Below are positions 1 to 6,494 of a stretch of DNA of 7,491 bases, piece by piece. The position numbers and the translations under genes were made by a program. Each line of letters starts with the position of its first letter. Within the stretch, counting starts at the first letter, position 1. Source of the stretch: an uncultured Bacteroidota bacterium (GTDB lineage Bacteria > Bacteroidota > Bacteroidia > Flavobacteriales > Flavobacteriaceae). The notes beneath the pieces were generated by a model. That model searched no databases, had not been told where the DNA came from, and saw nothing but the letters and a program-made list of their open reading frames with translations. Where the stretch lies: NCBI GenBank assembly GCA_903920835.1, contig CAIXNQ010000205.1:1-7491 (forward strand). Reading direction: 5' to 3'.

Positions 1-650
1 TAGGGCATTCCAGAAACACGCAAATTGATATTGGTTTTTTGTTCAAACTTGTCAATTTTTGGAACTAAACTTTCAATAATAAAAGTCCGACGAATTTCAG
101 AATTGACAATATTTTTTTTTAGATAGACAATCGACCGAATGCAGCTTGATTTTTTGTTATATAGAAGTCCGTCATAGAAAGGCAAATTCTGAAATAATTC
201 GTTTTTCCGGTCAAGTAAATAGTTTGAATTAGAAATTTTACTTTGATCATTAAAAGGAACAAATTCAAAACGTTGAAAATCTTCGTTTTTTTGAAGTGTT
301 TTTAAATCGCTCAGCGAAACGACTAAATCTACTTCTTTGCAGGATTTTAAACTATTCATTAACTCGTTCCAAGCAGCAAAATTTTCGGGAGCAAATAGTT
401 TTTGGTCTTTAACACCAATAACGATAATGTTTCCTTCCTCGCCAAATTTGCTCAAGAACTCGTTATATTGCTTGTTAACCACATGATCTTTTGGCAACAA
501 ATTAGCCTCAGAATAGGTCATGCTTAGATTGTGCCACTGAAAACAAAGAAAGAGCGTTGTTGCTAGAATAACCAACAGAATTGTTATTCTATTTTTAAGA
601 ATAATTCGAGCAATTAGTTCCCAAAAACCAACTTTAAACGATTTTGTCAT
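1..650 (-). CDS. MMPL/RND-superfamily transporter, N-terminal part (cut by left edge)
   Basis: Translating the minus strand gives 216 open codons running off the left edge, so the C-terminal majority (such proteins usually have roughly 750-800 residues) lies outside the window. The protein begins MTKSFKVGFWELIARIILKN, followed by one transmembrane helix (about residues 22-37). Then comes a periplasmic stretch with the MTYSEANLLPKDH segment typical of the first loop of MMPL/RND permeases, and the visible end reads RVSGMP, as in the sub-domain preceding TM2 of these transporters. Expected role: proton-driven export of lipids or other hydrophobic compounds across the inner membrane; the substrate cannot be read from the sequence. 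An in-frame ATG 34 codons upstream (750-752) would add a hydrophobic leader. I prefer the ATG at 648-650 because the sequence from there matches how the family starts and because a TAnnTTTG box lies just upstream. It is divergent from the antiporter gene. Family confidence is good; exact start is moderate. Confidence 0.8.
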   Translation of the reverse strand, partial: MTKSFKVGFWELIARIILKNRITILLVILATTLFLCFQWHNLSMTYSEANLLPKDHVVNKQYNEFLSKFGEEGNIIVIGVKDQKLFAPENFAAWNELMNSLKSCKEVDLVVSLSDLKTLQKNEDFQRFEFVPFNDQSKISNSNYLLDRKNELFQNLPFYDGLLYNKKSSCIRSIVYLKKNIVNSEIRRTFIIESLVPKIDKFEQKTNINLRVSGMP

Positions 651-669
651 GTATTGAAATAAAAGACGG

Positions 670-677
670 CAAAGGTA
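670..677 (-). promoter_or_regulatory. Possible -7 box for the MMPL transporter gene
   Basis: On the minus strand TACCTTTG matches the Bacteroidota -7 consensus TAnnTTTG exactly and ends 19 nt before the preferred ATG at 650, implying a leader of about 15 nt. No TTG -33 element is found at the usual spacing (only GTTTT near 696-700), so this is a weak candidate. If real, it excludes the longer start at 752. Confidence 0.3.
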
Positions 678-843
678 ATCAAATCGGCTAAAGATAAAAC
701 CGATAAGTGTTAACAATAAACTAAAAAACAAGTCAAATAAGCTTATAGGCATTATTTTTAGGTTAATTTTTTTGGATTACAAGGAATTTGACATTTTTTT
801 TTAATCTTTGTAACATCTTCGTCAATTTTAGAAAAGCTTCTGC

Positions 844-3114
844 ATGAAAAACTATAAAAATTCTATTTTTTATTTCATCGTTACAGGTGGATTTACGGCT
901 GTAATCTATTGGATAATTTCCAAAGGGAAAAATTTAGAAATTGGCAAACGCCTTTCAGAAACCGACACAACCAACAACCATTGGAATGATTTTATTACTT
1001 CAATGCAAACCAATTTACATCATCCGCTAGGAATATTGCTAGCACAAATAATCACAATTATAATTGTAGCTCGTTTTTTTGGTTGGTTGTTTCGCAAAAT
1101 TGGTCAACCATCAGTAATTGGCGAAATTATTGCTGGAATTTTTCTCGGTCCGTCATTAATCGGAATGTACTTTCCCGAATTTTCATTGGCTTTGTTCCCA
1201 AAAGAATCTTTGGGAAATCTTCAATTTTTGAGTCAAATTGGGCTTATACTTTTTATGTTTGTTATCGGGATGGAACTCGATTTAAAAGTACTCCGCAACA
1301 GGGCTAACGAGGCTGTGGTCATTAGTCATGCAAGTATAATCATCCCGTTTTCTCTAGGAGTTGGTCTTGCTTATTTTGTTTATTATCGATTTGCTCCAGA
1401 AGGAATTGCTTTTTTGTCATTCGCTTTGTTTATGGGAATTGCAATGAGTATTACTGCATTTCCAGTTTTAGCAAGAATTGTTCAAGAGCGTGGCATTCAT
1501 AAAACAAAACTTGGTGCGATTGTTATTACGTGTGCCGCCGCCGATGACATAACTGCTTGGTGCTTGCTCGCAGCAGTAATTGCTATCGTAAAAGCGGGTA
1601 GTTTTGTTAGTTCGCTATACGTAATTATGCTTGCTGCGGTTTATGTTTTGGCAATGCTATTTGTTGTAAAACCATTTCTGAAAAAAATAGGCGAGCTCTA
1701 TGGAACCAAAGAAAAACTAACCAAACCAGTAGTTGCAATTTTCTTTTTGACTTTAATCATTTCGTCTTACTTAACAGAAATCATCGGGATTCATGCACTT
1801 TTTGGAGCATTTATGACAGGAGTAATCATGCCCGATATTTCAAAGTTTAGATCTATAATCATTGAAAAAGTTGAAGACGTTTCTATTATTATGCTGCTTC
1901 CGTTGTTCTTTGTTTTTACTGGACTACGCACACAAATAGGATTAATAAACGATGTTTATCTCTGGAAGGTAACAGGATTTATTATTTTGGTTGCAGTAGC
2001 CGGAAAATTCTTCGGAAGTGCTTTGGCAGCCAAATACGTGGGTCAAAATTGGCGCGATAGTTTTACCATTGGTGCGCTAATGAATACGCGAGGCTTGATG
2101 GAATTAGTGGTGCTAAACATTGGTTTGGATTTAAAAGTGTTAACTCCAGAAGTTTTTACAATGATGGTCATCATGGCGCTAGTGACAACTTTTATGACGG
2201 GACCTGCACTAGATTTAATTAATTTTATTTTTAAAACTAAAGATACTACAACTACCGAAGTTGAACTAAATGACAATAAATTTAATATATTGATTTCATT
2301 TGGCAACAACGAAAAAGGCAGGTCTCTCTTGAGACTCGCAAATAGTTTTGTGAAAAGACAAAAAGACGCTTCGACCATAACCGCAATGCACTTGACGCTT
2401 AGCGATGAAATGCACTCATATAATGTAGAAGAATATGAAAAAGAACGTTTCTCGCCAATTCTTGAAGAATCAAAAGTATTAAAACAAGAACTGACAACGA
2501 TTTTTAAAGCAACAGTTGATATTGAAACCAATATTGCAGATTTAGCCAACACTGGCGAATATGACTTGCTTTTGGTAGGTTTAGGAAAATCAATTTTTGA
2601 AGGAACTTTGCTCGGAAAAGTGCTTGGTTTCACCTCAAGAATCATTAACCCAGACCGGTTGATTGATAAATTTACGGGCAAAGAAGGCTTGTTTGAAAAC
2701 TCGCCGTTTGATGAAAGAACCCGACAAATTATTTCTAAAACTAAAAAACCGCTTGGGATTTTGATTGACAAAGAACTGCTAAAAGTGGCTAATGTTTTTG
2801 TGCCTATTTTTTCTTCAGAAGATTCGTTTTTGATGGATTATGCACAAAAATTAATCTTTAACAACAACAGTTCCATAACGCTTTTAGACAATAACAATCT
2901 TGCCAAAACAAATTTTGTGATTGAAAGTTCCATCTATTCACTCGAAAACAAACACCCAGAAAACATTCATTTGATGGACGAACGAATCATTAAAAAAGAA
3001 TTTCTTGAACAACAAGACTTGATTTTAATTAGCCTAGAAAGTTGGAAAAAACTAGTTGATTCTCAAAGCGAATGGTTGAGCAGCATTCCGTCGGTGTTGA
3101 TTATTAAACCTTAG
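844..3114 (+). CDS. CPA2-family cation/proton antiporter with CHX-like C-terminal domain
   Basis: A complete 756-residue inner-membrane monovalent cation (Na+ or K+)/H+ exchanger. Visible parts: an extra N-terminal hydrophobic helix (about 8-25) and a polar linker (26-58). A Na_H_Exchanger core of about a dozen helices follows (about 60-465), with the GQPSVIGEIIAGIFLGPS signature (87-104), the paired acidic residues D234-D235 in AAADDITAW (expected ion-binding site) and the GALMNTRGLMELVVLNIG segment (410-427). A soluble C-terminal region of about 290 residues resembles the cytosolic domain of plant CHX exchangers and probably regulates transport. The length is normal for the long bacterial CHX-like form. 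The next in-frame Met is residue 54; I keep the first ATG because the extra helix is a convincing membrane segment. No Shine-Dalgarno is seen. Upstream, AATCTTTG (803-810) is one mismatch from a -7 box but lacks a properly spaced -33 element. The gene is monocistronic, with an intrinsic terminator 48 nt after the stop. Ion specificity cannot be told. Confidence 0.9.
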   Translation: MKNYKNSIFYFIVTGGFTAVIYWIISKGKNLEIGKRLSETDTTNNHWNDFITSMQTNLHHPLGILLAQIITIIIVARFFGWLFRKIGQPSVIGEIIAGIFLGPSLIGMYFPEFSLALFPKESLGNLQFLSQIGLILFMFVIGMELDLKVLRNRANEAVVISHASIIIPFSLGVGLAYFVYYRFAPEGIAFLSFALFMGIAMSITAFPVLARIVQERGIHKTKLGAIVITCAAADDITAWCLLAAVIAIVKAGSFVSSLYVIMLAAVYVLAMLFVVKPFLKKIGELYGTKEKLTKPVVAIFFLTLIISSYLTEIIGIHALFGAFMTGVIMPDISKFRSIIIEKVEDVSIIMLLPLFFVFTGLRTQIGLINDVYLWKVTGFIILVAVAGKFFGSALAAKYVGQNWRDSFTIGALMNTRGLMELVVLNIGLDLKVLTPEVFTMMVIMALVTTFMTGPALDLINFIFKTKDTTTTEVELNDNKFNILISFGNNEKGRSLLRLANSFVKRQKDASTITAMHLTLSDEMHSYNVEEYEKERFSPILEESKVLKQELTTIFKATVDIETNIADLANTGEYDLLLVGLGKSIFEGTLLGKVLGFTSRIINPDRLIDKFTGKEGLFENSPFDERTRQIISKTKKPLGILIDKELLKVANVFVPIFSSEDSFLMDYAQKLIFNNNSSITLLDNNNLAKTNFVIESSIYSLENKHPENIHLMDERIIKKEFLEQQDLILISLESWKKLVDSQSEWLSSIPSVLIIKP

Positions 3115-3161
3115 TTTCTTCTGAAGATTTTTTGAAAAGTTTCAAGTTTCAAGATAAAAGC

Positions 3162-3190
3162 GAATTAAACACTGTTTGATTCTTTTTTTT
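3162..3190 (+). terminator. Intrinsic terminator of the antiporter gene
   Basis: GAATTAAAC (3162-3170), loop ACT, GTTTGATTC (3174-3182): a 9-bp stem including one G-T pair, immediately followed by eight T (3183-3190). It starts 48 nt after the antiporter stop. On the minus strand the same stem is followed only by GCTTTTATC, so it may also stop transcripts from the opposing pnuC-arfB operon, though less well. Confidence 0.8.
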
Positions 3191-3220
3191 ATTAATCAAT
3201 CTGTCTTTAAATATTAATTT

Positions 3221-3321
3221 CCTAATGATATTTTACTCCTGAAGTCTGCAAAGAACAATTCCCTAATGGTATTTTGATCTTGGAGTTTCCAAAGGACAAT
3301 CTCCAAGTGGTATTGACTACC
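3221..3321. repeat. 41-bp tandem repeat, about 2.5 degenerate copies
   Basis: Copies are 3221-3261, 3262-3302 and a partial one at 3303-3321. The first two match at 31 of 41 positions and share CCTAATG-TATTTT and CAAAG-ACAAT; the third keeps CC-A-TGGTATT. Within copies 2/3, CTTGGAG (3279-3285) and CTCCAAG (3301-3307) form a perfect 7-bp inverted repeat. A shorter one, TTGGA-GTT-TCCAA, is nested at 3280-3292. The array is non-coding and sits between convergent genes. It may be a member of a dispersed flavobacterial intergenic repeat family; I cannot verify this from one window. Confidence 0.7.
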
Positions 3322-3349
3322 AAAAAGTGTTGGTAAAACATCGTGTTTT
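3308..3349. other. Cluster of short hairpins in convergent intergenic region
   Basis: TGGTA (3308-3312) pairs with TACCA (3318-3322), which could instead pair with a second TGGTA (3331-3335). Next to these is AAAACA-TCG-TGTTTT (3335-3349), a perfect 6-bp stem. None has a good T-tract in either direction, so they are not convincing terminators. They lie between the antiporter terminator and the end of arfB and may contribute to 3'-end formation or RNA stability of the minus-strand operon. Confidence 0.35.
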
Positions 3350-3401
3350 GAAGTCAAAAAAAATAAAATGAAAAAAGATGCTATTTTGGGTGCCTATTTT
3401 T

Positions 3402-3806
3402 TTAAAACCCCTCAGGTTTGCGTCTGCTTTGTTTAATTTCAGAATGGGTTTTCTTGTCTTTCAGGCGTTTTTTGATTACAGATTTCGGAACTTTTGTAGC
3501 TTTTCTAATGGTTTGAATTGCCAAACCAGCGGCTATTAAATCAAAAAAACGTTTACTAACAATAGATTTATTTCTGAGTTGGCTTCGGTCGGTATCGCAA
3601 CTCAAAATCAATTGTTCTTCTGTCGTTAATCGGGTTGCGAGTTTGGTTTTCAATAAATCTTTTTCGTCATCCGTCAACGCTTTTGAATGTTTAATATCAA
3701 AATTAAGCACCACTTTTGACGCAACTTTGTTCACGTTTTGGCCGCCTGCACCGCTACTTCTAACGGCTTTGAATTTCAGTTCAGCAAATAATATTTCGGC
3801 GTTCAT
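3402..3806 (-). CDS. arfB: ArfB-type peptidyl-tRNA hydrolase (ribosome rescue)
   Basis: A 134-residue protein that rescues stalled ribosomes by hydrolysing peptidyl-tRNA on complexes lacking a stop codon in the A site. The release-factor catalytic motif GGQ is at residues 21-23 within SSGAGGQNVNKVASKV, a hallmark of the ArfB/YaeJ family. After the compact catalytic domain (about 1-100) comes a Lys/Arg-rich tail (about 102-134, with KKRLKDKKTHSEIKQSRRKP), which in ArfB inserts into the empty mRNA entry channel. The length is typical of ArfB and too short for RF1 or RF2, which carry extra codon-recognition domains. The ATG overlaps the stop of the DUF4301 gene by one base (TAATG), suggesting translational coupling; arfB is the last gene of the operon. 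All key elements are present and nothing is unusual in the protein itself. Confidence 0.92.
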   Translation of the reverse strand: MNAEILFAELKFKAVRSSGAGGQNVNKVASKVVLNFDIKHSKALTDDEKDLLKTKLATRLTTEEQLILSCDTDRSQLRNKSIVSKRFFDLIAAGLAIQTIRKATKVPKSVIKKRLKDKKTHSEIKQSRRKPEGF

Positions 3807-5716
3807 TACAGCGGTTGGTGATTGGGTTTCAACAAATCGTTTACGGTCTTGACAGGGTTAAACGTGATGATCGGCACTTGCACAAAAACCGTGATCCATA
3901 ATGCCATACCACCGTTCCAAAGACCTGGAAGCTCATATCCTTTTAGTGGTTTCCCGTTATGATTTTTATCTACAATAAATCCAGTGCTGTGGTCAACAAA
4001 TTGTGTTAAATCAAAACGATTGCCTTTATAATTTTTAAGTCCGCAAACCAAGTCAACGGGGTTAAAATGTGTGGCTTGATTTAATATGTTTTGCTGGCTT
4101 GAATTGTGCATATCTACCTGCGTACTTTCAATGATTTGTAAAGATAAATTTCCTTTTTTGTCTGCAACCCAAAAGGGTCCTCCGCCCGGTTCTCCTTCAT
4201 TGATAACCATTCCACAAACCCTGATGGGTCGGTCAAGAAGTTCTTTGAGGTAGCTAACTTTGTTTTCTAGAGTATATTTTTTGTAAGCATCAACAATTTG
4301 AATATTTAGTTTAGTAGAAGCAAATGCAATGATTTCATTCAAATCAGTTTCGTTTGCAATGCCAGATTCAATCTGAATTAAAAAACTAAAAATTTGTTCT
4401 TGAAGTTGAATTAAATAGCCTGCCAAAGCTTTTTTGTATAAAGCAATTTGCTCAATATGATTTTGAATTACGTTGTCAATATTTTTAACAAAAACAATGT
4501 CTGCATCAAGTTGGTTGAGATTGTCAATCAAAGCTCCGTGACCGCCGGGGCGAAACATTAATTTGCCATTTTCGTCTCGAAACGGTTTGTTTTCTATACT
4601 GACAGCTATAGTGTCTGTGGCTTTGTTTTGATAAGAAAAATTAATGTTAATGGTGGCGTCAAACTGTTGTTCAACCTCTTGTTTTTTATCTAAAACTATC
4701 GATTCAAAAAGCATTTTATGATTTTCTGAAACCGTAAAATGAAGGTTTGAAACTTTGTTTGATGCGGCATAGTGCATACATTCCATTAAATGTTCTTCGA
4801 CTGGAGTTGCAGTATGTGCTTTGTATTTATGAAAAGGTAAAATGCCTTTGGGTTTATTGGCATAATCAAAATAATCGGGCTGAATTAATGTTTTTACAAA
4901 CCAATAAATCTGCTTGTCTTTAGACCAAGATTTAGCATCTGGAAATTCTTCAATAATGCAATCTCTAACAGCTTCAAAAAAAGGAAATTTTTCGATCCCA
5001 GCTAAGAAAATTCGCAAATTATCGGCTTTCTTCCGATTGATATAAGCGTTTACTGATTCTGTTTCTGCTTTGAAATCATTTAAATACTCGCTCAAGAATT
5101 TAAACATTCTGCTTGCTGCGCCACTGGCTGGAACGAATTTTTTAAGTTTGTAACCATCTTTTTTAGCATCGAAATAAGTTGAAAAAAAACTAAAATCTTC
5201 ATCAGAAAAAGGCAGAATTCCATCGTTTAAAATAGCGGGTCGGTCGAGTGCCGATTTTCTAATACCTTTATTGAAAATGACGAGTTGTTTGTCAATATTT
5301 TCAATAGAAACATTGTGATTAATGATTTGAATGAAATCTTGCGAACCAAAACCAAGCTGTGTTGCTTTAACAAAATCTTCAACAATTTTAGTTGTTTTTA
5401 ATAGTCTTTCTTCTTCGTTCCCAGAAATTAATATATAGGGTTTGTTATGTTGAATTAAACTATTTTCAATATTATCTACAGGTGCTGAAGGATCTTCTAG
5501 GTTAATTAAAAAAAACAAATCATAATTCTTTGCGATTGTTTCTAGAATCTGATTTTCTGCTTTTTCTTCAAAATAAATTTCTTTAAATTCTGGTTTTAAA
5601 GAAGTCGTAAACTGTGACGAAAGTTGCTTGGCCAGCTTTGATTTTTCTATGCTATCAGCTCCAACCAAAACAATTTTTAGTGAACAAGTTGGGTTTTGTG
5701 TAAAGTTTTGTTCCAT
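3806..5716 (-). CDS. DUF4301 protein with N-terminal nicotinamide riboside kinase-like remnant
   Basis: A 636-residue, apparently cytosolic protein in two parts. Residues 1-122 resemble a NadR-type nicotinamide riboside kinase that has decayed (described separately). Residues about 126-636 are a full-length DUF4301 domain (usual proteins have about 510 residues) of unknown function. Its conserved segments are KKFVPASGAASRMFKF (192-207), PKGILPFHKY (289-298), TPVEEHL (304-310), FRPGGHGALIDNL (388-400), ADIVFVKNIDNV (405-416) and GEPGGGPFWV (508-517). Their order recalls UDP-sugar pyrophosphorylases: a glycine-rich nucleotide loop, then a lysine motif, a P-x-GxGG-like segment and a V-x-x-x-DN motif. 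I therefore infer a nucleotidyltransferase-like fold. There is no Met between residue 1 and residue 204, so the DUF4301 part can be made only from the upstream ATG. The gene overlaps pnuC by 40 nt and arfB by 1 nt. The DUF4301 assignment is firm; its activity is inference. Confidence 0.85.
   Translation of the reverse strand: MEQNFTQNPTCSLKIVLVGADSIEKSKLAKQLSSQFTTSLKPEFKEIYFEEKAENQILETIAKNYDLFFLINLEDPSAPVDNIENSLIQHNKPYILISGNEEERLLKTTKIVEDFVKATQLGFGSQDFIQIINHNVSIENIDKQLVIFNKGIRKSALDRPAILNDGILPFSDEDFSFFSTYFDAKKDGYKLKKFVPASGAASRMFKFLSEYLNDFKAETESVNAYINRKKADNLRIFLAGIEKFPFFEAVRDCIIEEFPDAKSWSKDKQIYWFVKTLIQPDYFDYANKPKGILPFHKYKAHTATPVEEHLMECMHYAASNKVSNLHFTVSENHKMLFESIVLDKKQEVEQQFDATININFSYQNKATDTIAVSIENKPFRDENGKLMFRPGGHGALIDNLNQLDADIVFVKNIDNVIQNHIEQIALYKKALAGYLIQLQEQIFSFLIQIESGIANETDLNEIIAFASTKLNIQIVDAYKKYTLENKVSYLKELLDRPIRVCGMVINEGEPGGGPFWVADKKGNLSLQIIESTQVDMHNSSQQNILNQATHFNPVDLVCGLKNYKGNRFDLTQFVDHSTGFIVDKNHNGKPLKGYELPGLWNGGMALWITVFVQVPIITFNPVKTVNDLLKPNHQPL
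5351..5716 (-). pseudogene. Remnant of NadR-like nicotinamide riboside kinase, fused in frame to DUF4301
   Basis: The first 122 codons of the DUF4301 gene. LKIVLVGADSIEKSKLAKQL (13-32) follows the P-loop region of NadR-type riboside kinases (pattern KIVL-GPESTGKTTLA), but the second P-loop glycine is Glu24; Lys25 and Ser26 remain. KPEFKEIYFEEK (41-52) corresponds to the family's V-P-E-F-A-R-E-Y motif, with the Arg replaced. NYDLFFLINLEDPSAP (64-79) and NKPYILISGNEEERL (91-105) match the D-L-Y-F-L-x-x-x-D-x-P-W strand and the P-Y-x-L-L-x-G-x-x-x-x-R segment near the C-terminus. Intact proteins have about 170-190 residues; roughly 60 central ones, including substrate-binding parts, are missing between about residues 52 and 62. 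Catalytic activity is unlikely. The comparison is from memory of the family, not an alignment. It could instead be a divergent P-loop domain with another role. Confidence 0.55.
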
Positions 5717-6300
5717 GCGATATAGCCAAATACAGCGATTATTGTAAAAATTAAATATTGAATACTTGTTAAAGCTAATCCTTTGATAAAAAACATCGGA
5801 ATCGAAATTAAATTACCAACAATCCAAAAAAGCCAGTTTTCAATTTTGCGTTTTGCCATTAGCCACATTCCAACAAAGAAAATACTCGTCACTAAAGTAT
5901 CTACAACCGATATCCAAAGCGTAAATTTATTAAAAAATAAATAAACTGCAACAACAAACACGATGCTAGTTAAAAAAAGAAATCCACAATACTTTTTTTC
6001 GACCAAATTACAAGTCGATATTGGATAAGCGTCAATTGTTCCTTTTTTTCTTGTCCAAACAAACCAACCGTAGAAGCCCATAATTACATAATATCCATTA
6101 ATCATCATATCTCCCAATAATTTACATTCCCAAAACAAATAAACATAAATTACCGTATTGATAATCCCTGTTGGAAAAACCAAAACAGAATCATTCTTTG
6201 CCAACCAAACGCTCAGTAAACCAAAGAAAATCGCAGTCAATTCTAGAACTATGTCAATATGGGTGTAGCTTTTATAGGGCGAAAATAACAAATCAAACAT
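5677..6300 (-). CDS. pnuC: PnuC-family nicotinamide riboside transporter
   Basis: A 207-residue inner-membrane protein with about seven transmembrane helices and no signal peptide, the normal size for PnuC. It facilitates uptake of nicotinamide riboside (some homologues carry thiamine or riboflavin), normally trapped inside by a NadR-type kinase for NAD synthesis. Family marks include FPTGIINTVIYVYLFW (42-57), the GYYVIMGFYGWFVW helix (69-82), VVDTLVTSIFFVGMWLM (132-148) and ENWLFWIVGNLISIPMF (154-170). The start is well delimited: three consecutive in-frame TGA codons (6312-6304) lie just upstream and the next Met is residue 65. The last 40 nt overlap the following gene, whose N-terminus is the riboside-kinase remnant, supporting nicotinamide riboside as substrate. 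No TPP or other recognisable riboswitch precedes it. AATCTTTG (minus strand, 6343-6336) is the nearest -7-like box, without a clear -33 partner. Family certain; substrate likely. Confidence 0.9.
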   Translation of the reverse strand: MFDLLFSPYKSYTHIDIVLELTAIFFGLLSVWLAKNDSVLVFPTGIINTVIYVYLFWECKLLGDMMINGYYVIMGFYGWFVWTRKKGTIDAYPISTCNLVEKKYCGFLFLTSIVFVVAVYLFFNKFTLWISVVDTLVTSIFFVGMWLMAKRKIENWLFWIVGNLISIPMFFIKGLALTSIQYLIFTIIAVFGYIAWNKTLHKTQLVH

Positions 6301-6323
6301 TAATCATCATCAATAAAATGAAA

Positions 6324-6344
6324 CACAAAGAACGCAAAGATTTA
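6324..6344 (+). repeat. CACAAAGAACGCAAAGATTT-type intergenic sequence
   Basis: The text around 6324-6344 reads as two near-copies of a CGCAAAG/CACAAAG unit. I recall similar words (CGCAAAG-n-ACGCAAAGATTT) recurring between genes in many Flavobacterium genomes. It sits in the leader of pnuC. The multi-copy nature cannot be shown from this window. Confidence 0.3.
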
Positions 6345-6494
6345 TTGAAAAAAATTTGTTTGGATATTAATATTAATTGCTTTTTTAAAATATTCTCTAT
6401 ATTGATTATTTTTATAAGCAACTGTTTTAGGATTTTGTGTAATCTAAAATAATGAAAGTAATATCGAAATCTGTCTTGAAGTGACAAAAGTCTT

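Noticed and set aside
1083..1307. Second-frame open reading inside the antiporter gene
   Set aside because: Shadow of a well-supported gene with no family resemblance.
2043..2771. Long open frame antisense to the antiporter gene (242 codons)
   Set aside because: It mirrors the coding strand, is Ser/Val/Lys-rich without any recognisable domain, and the opposite strand encodes a clear CPA2 protein here.
3221..3321. CRISPR array
   Set aside because: The 41-bp units are contiguous tandem repeats without spacers and are too degenerate.
2800..3402. 13-nt direct repeat GTGCCTATTTTTT near 2800 and 3390
   Set aside because: One copy is inside the antiporter coding sequence and the word is mostly T; no wider similarity around it.
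3405..3419. AAACC-TGAGG-GGTTT hairpin as arfB terminator (minus strand)
   Set aside because: Stem of only 5 bp lying inside the last codons of arfB, and followed by A residues rather than a T-tract.
3368..3436. 22-codon plus-strand frame starting MKKDAILGAYFF
   Set aside because: Overlaps the arfB 3' end, has no start signals, and is short enough to be chance.
3643..3852. Plus-strand open frame of 69 codons across the arfB start
   Set aside because: Shadow of arfB and the DUF4301 gene; no recognisable motif.
6171..6452. Plus-strand open frame of 93 codons
   Set aside because: It overlaps the 5' end of pnuC on the other strand and has no protein-like features.
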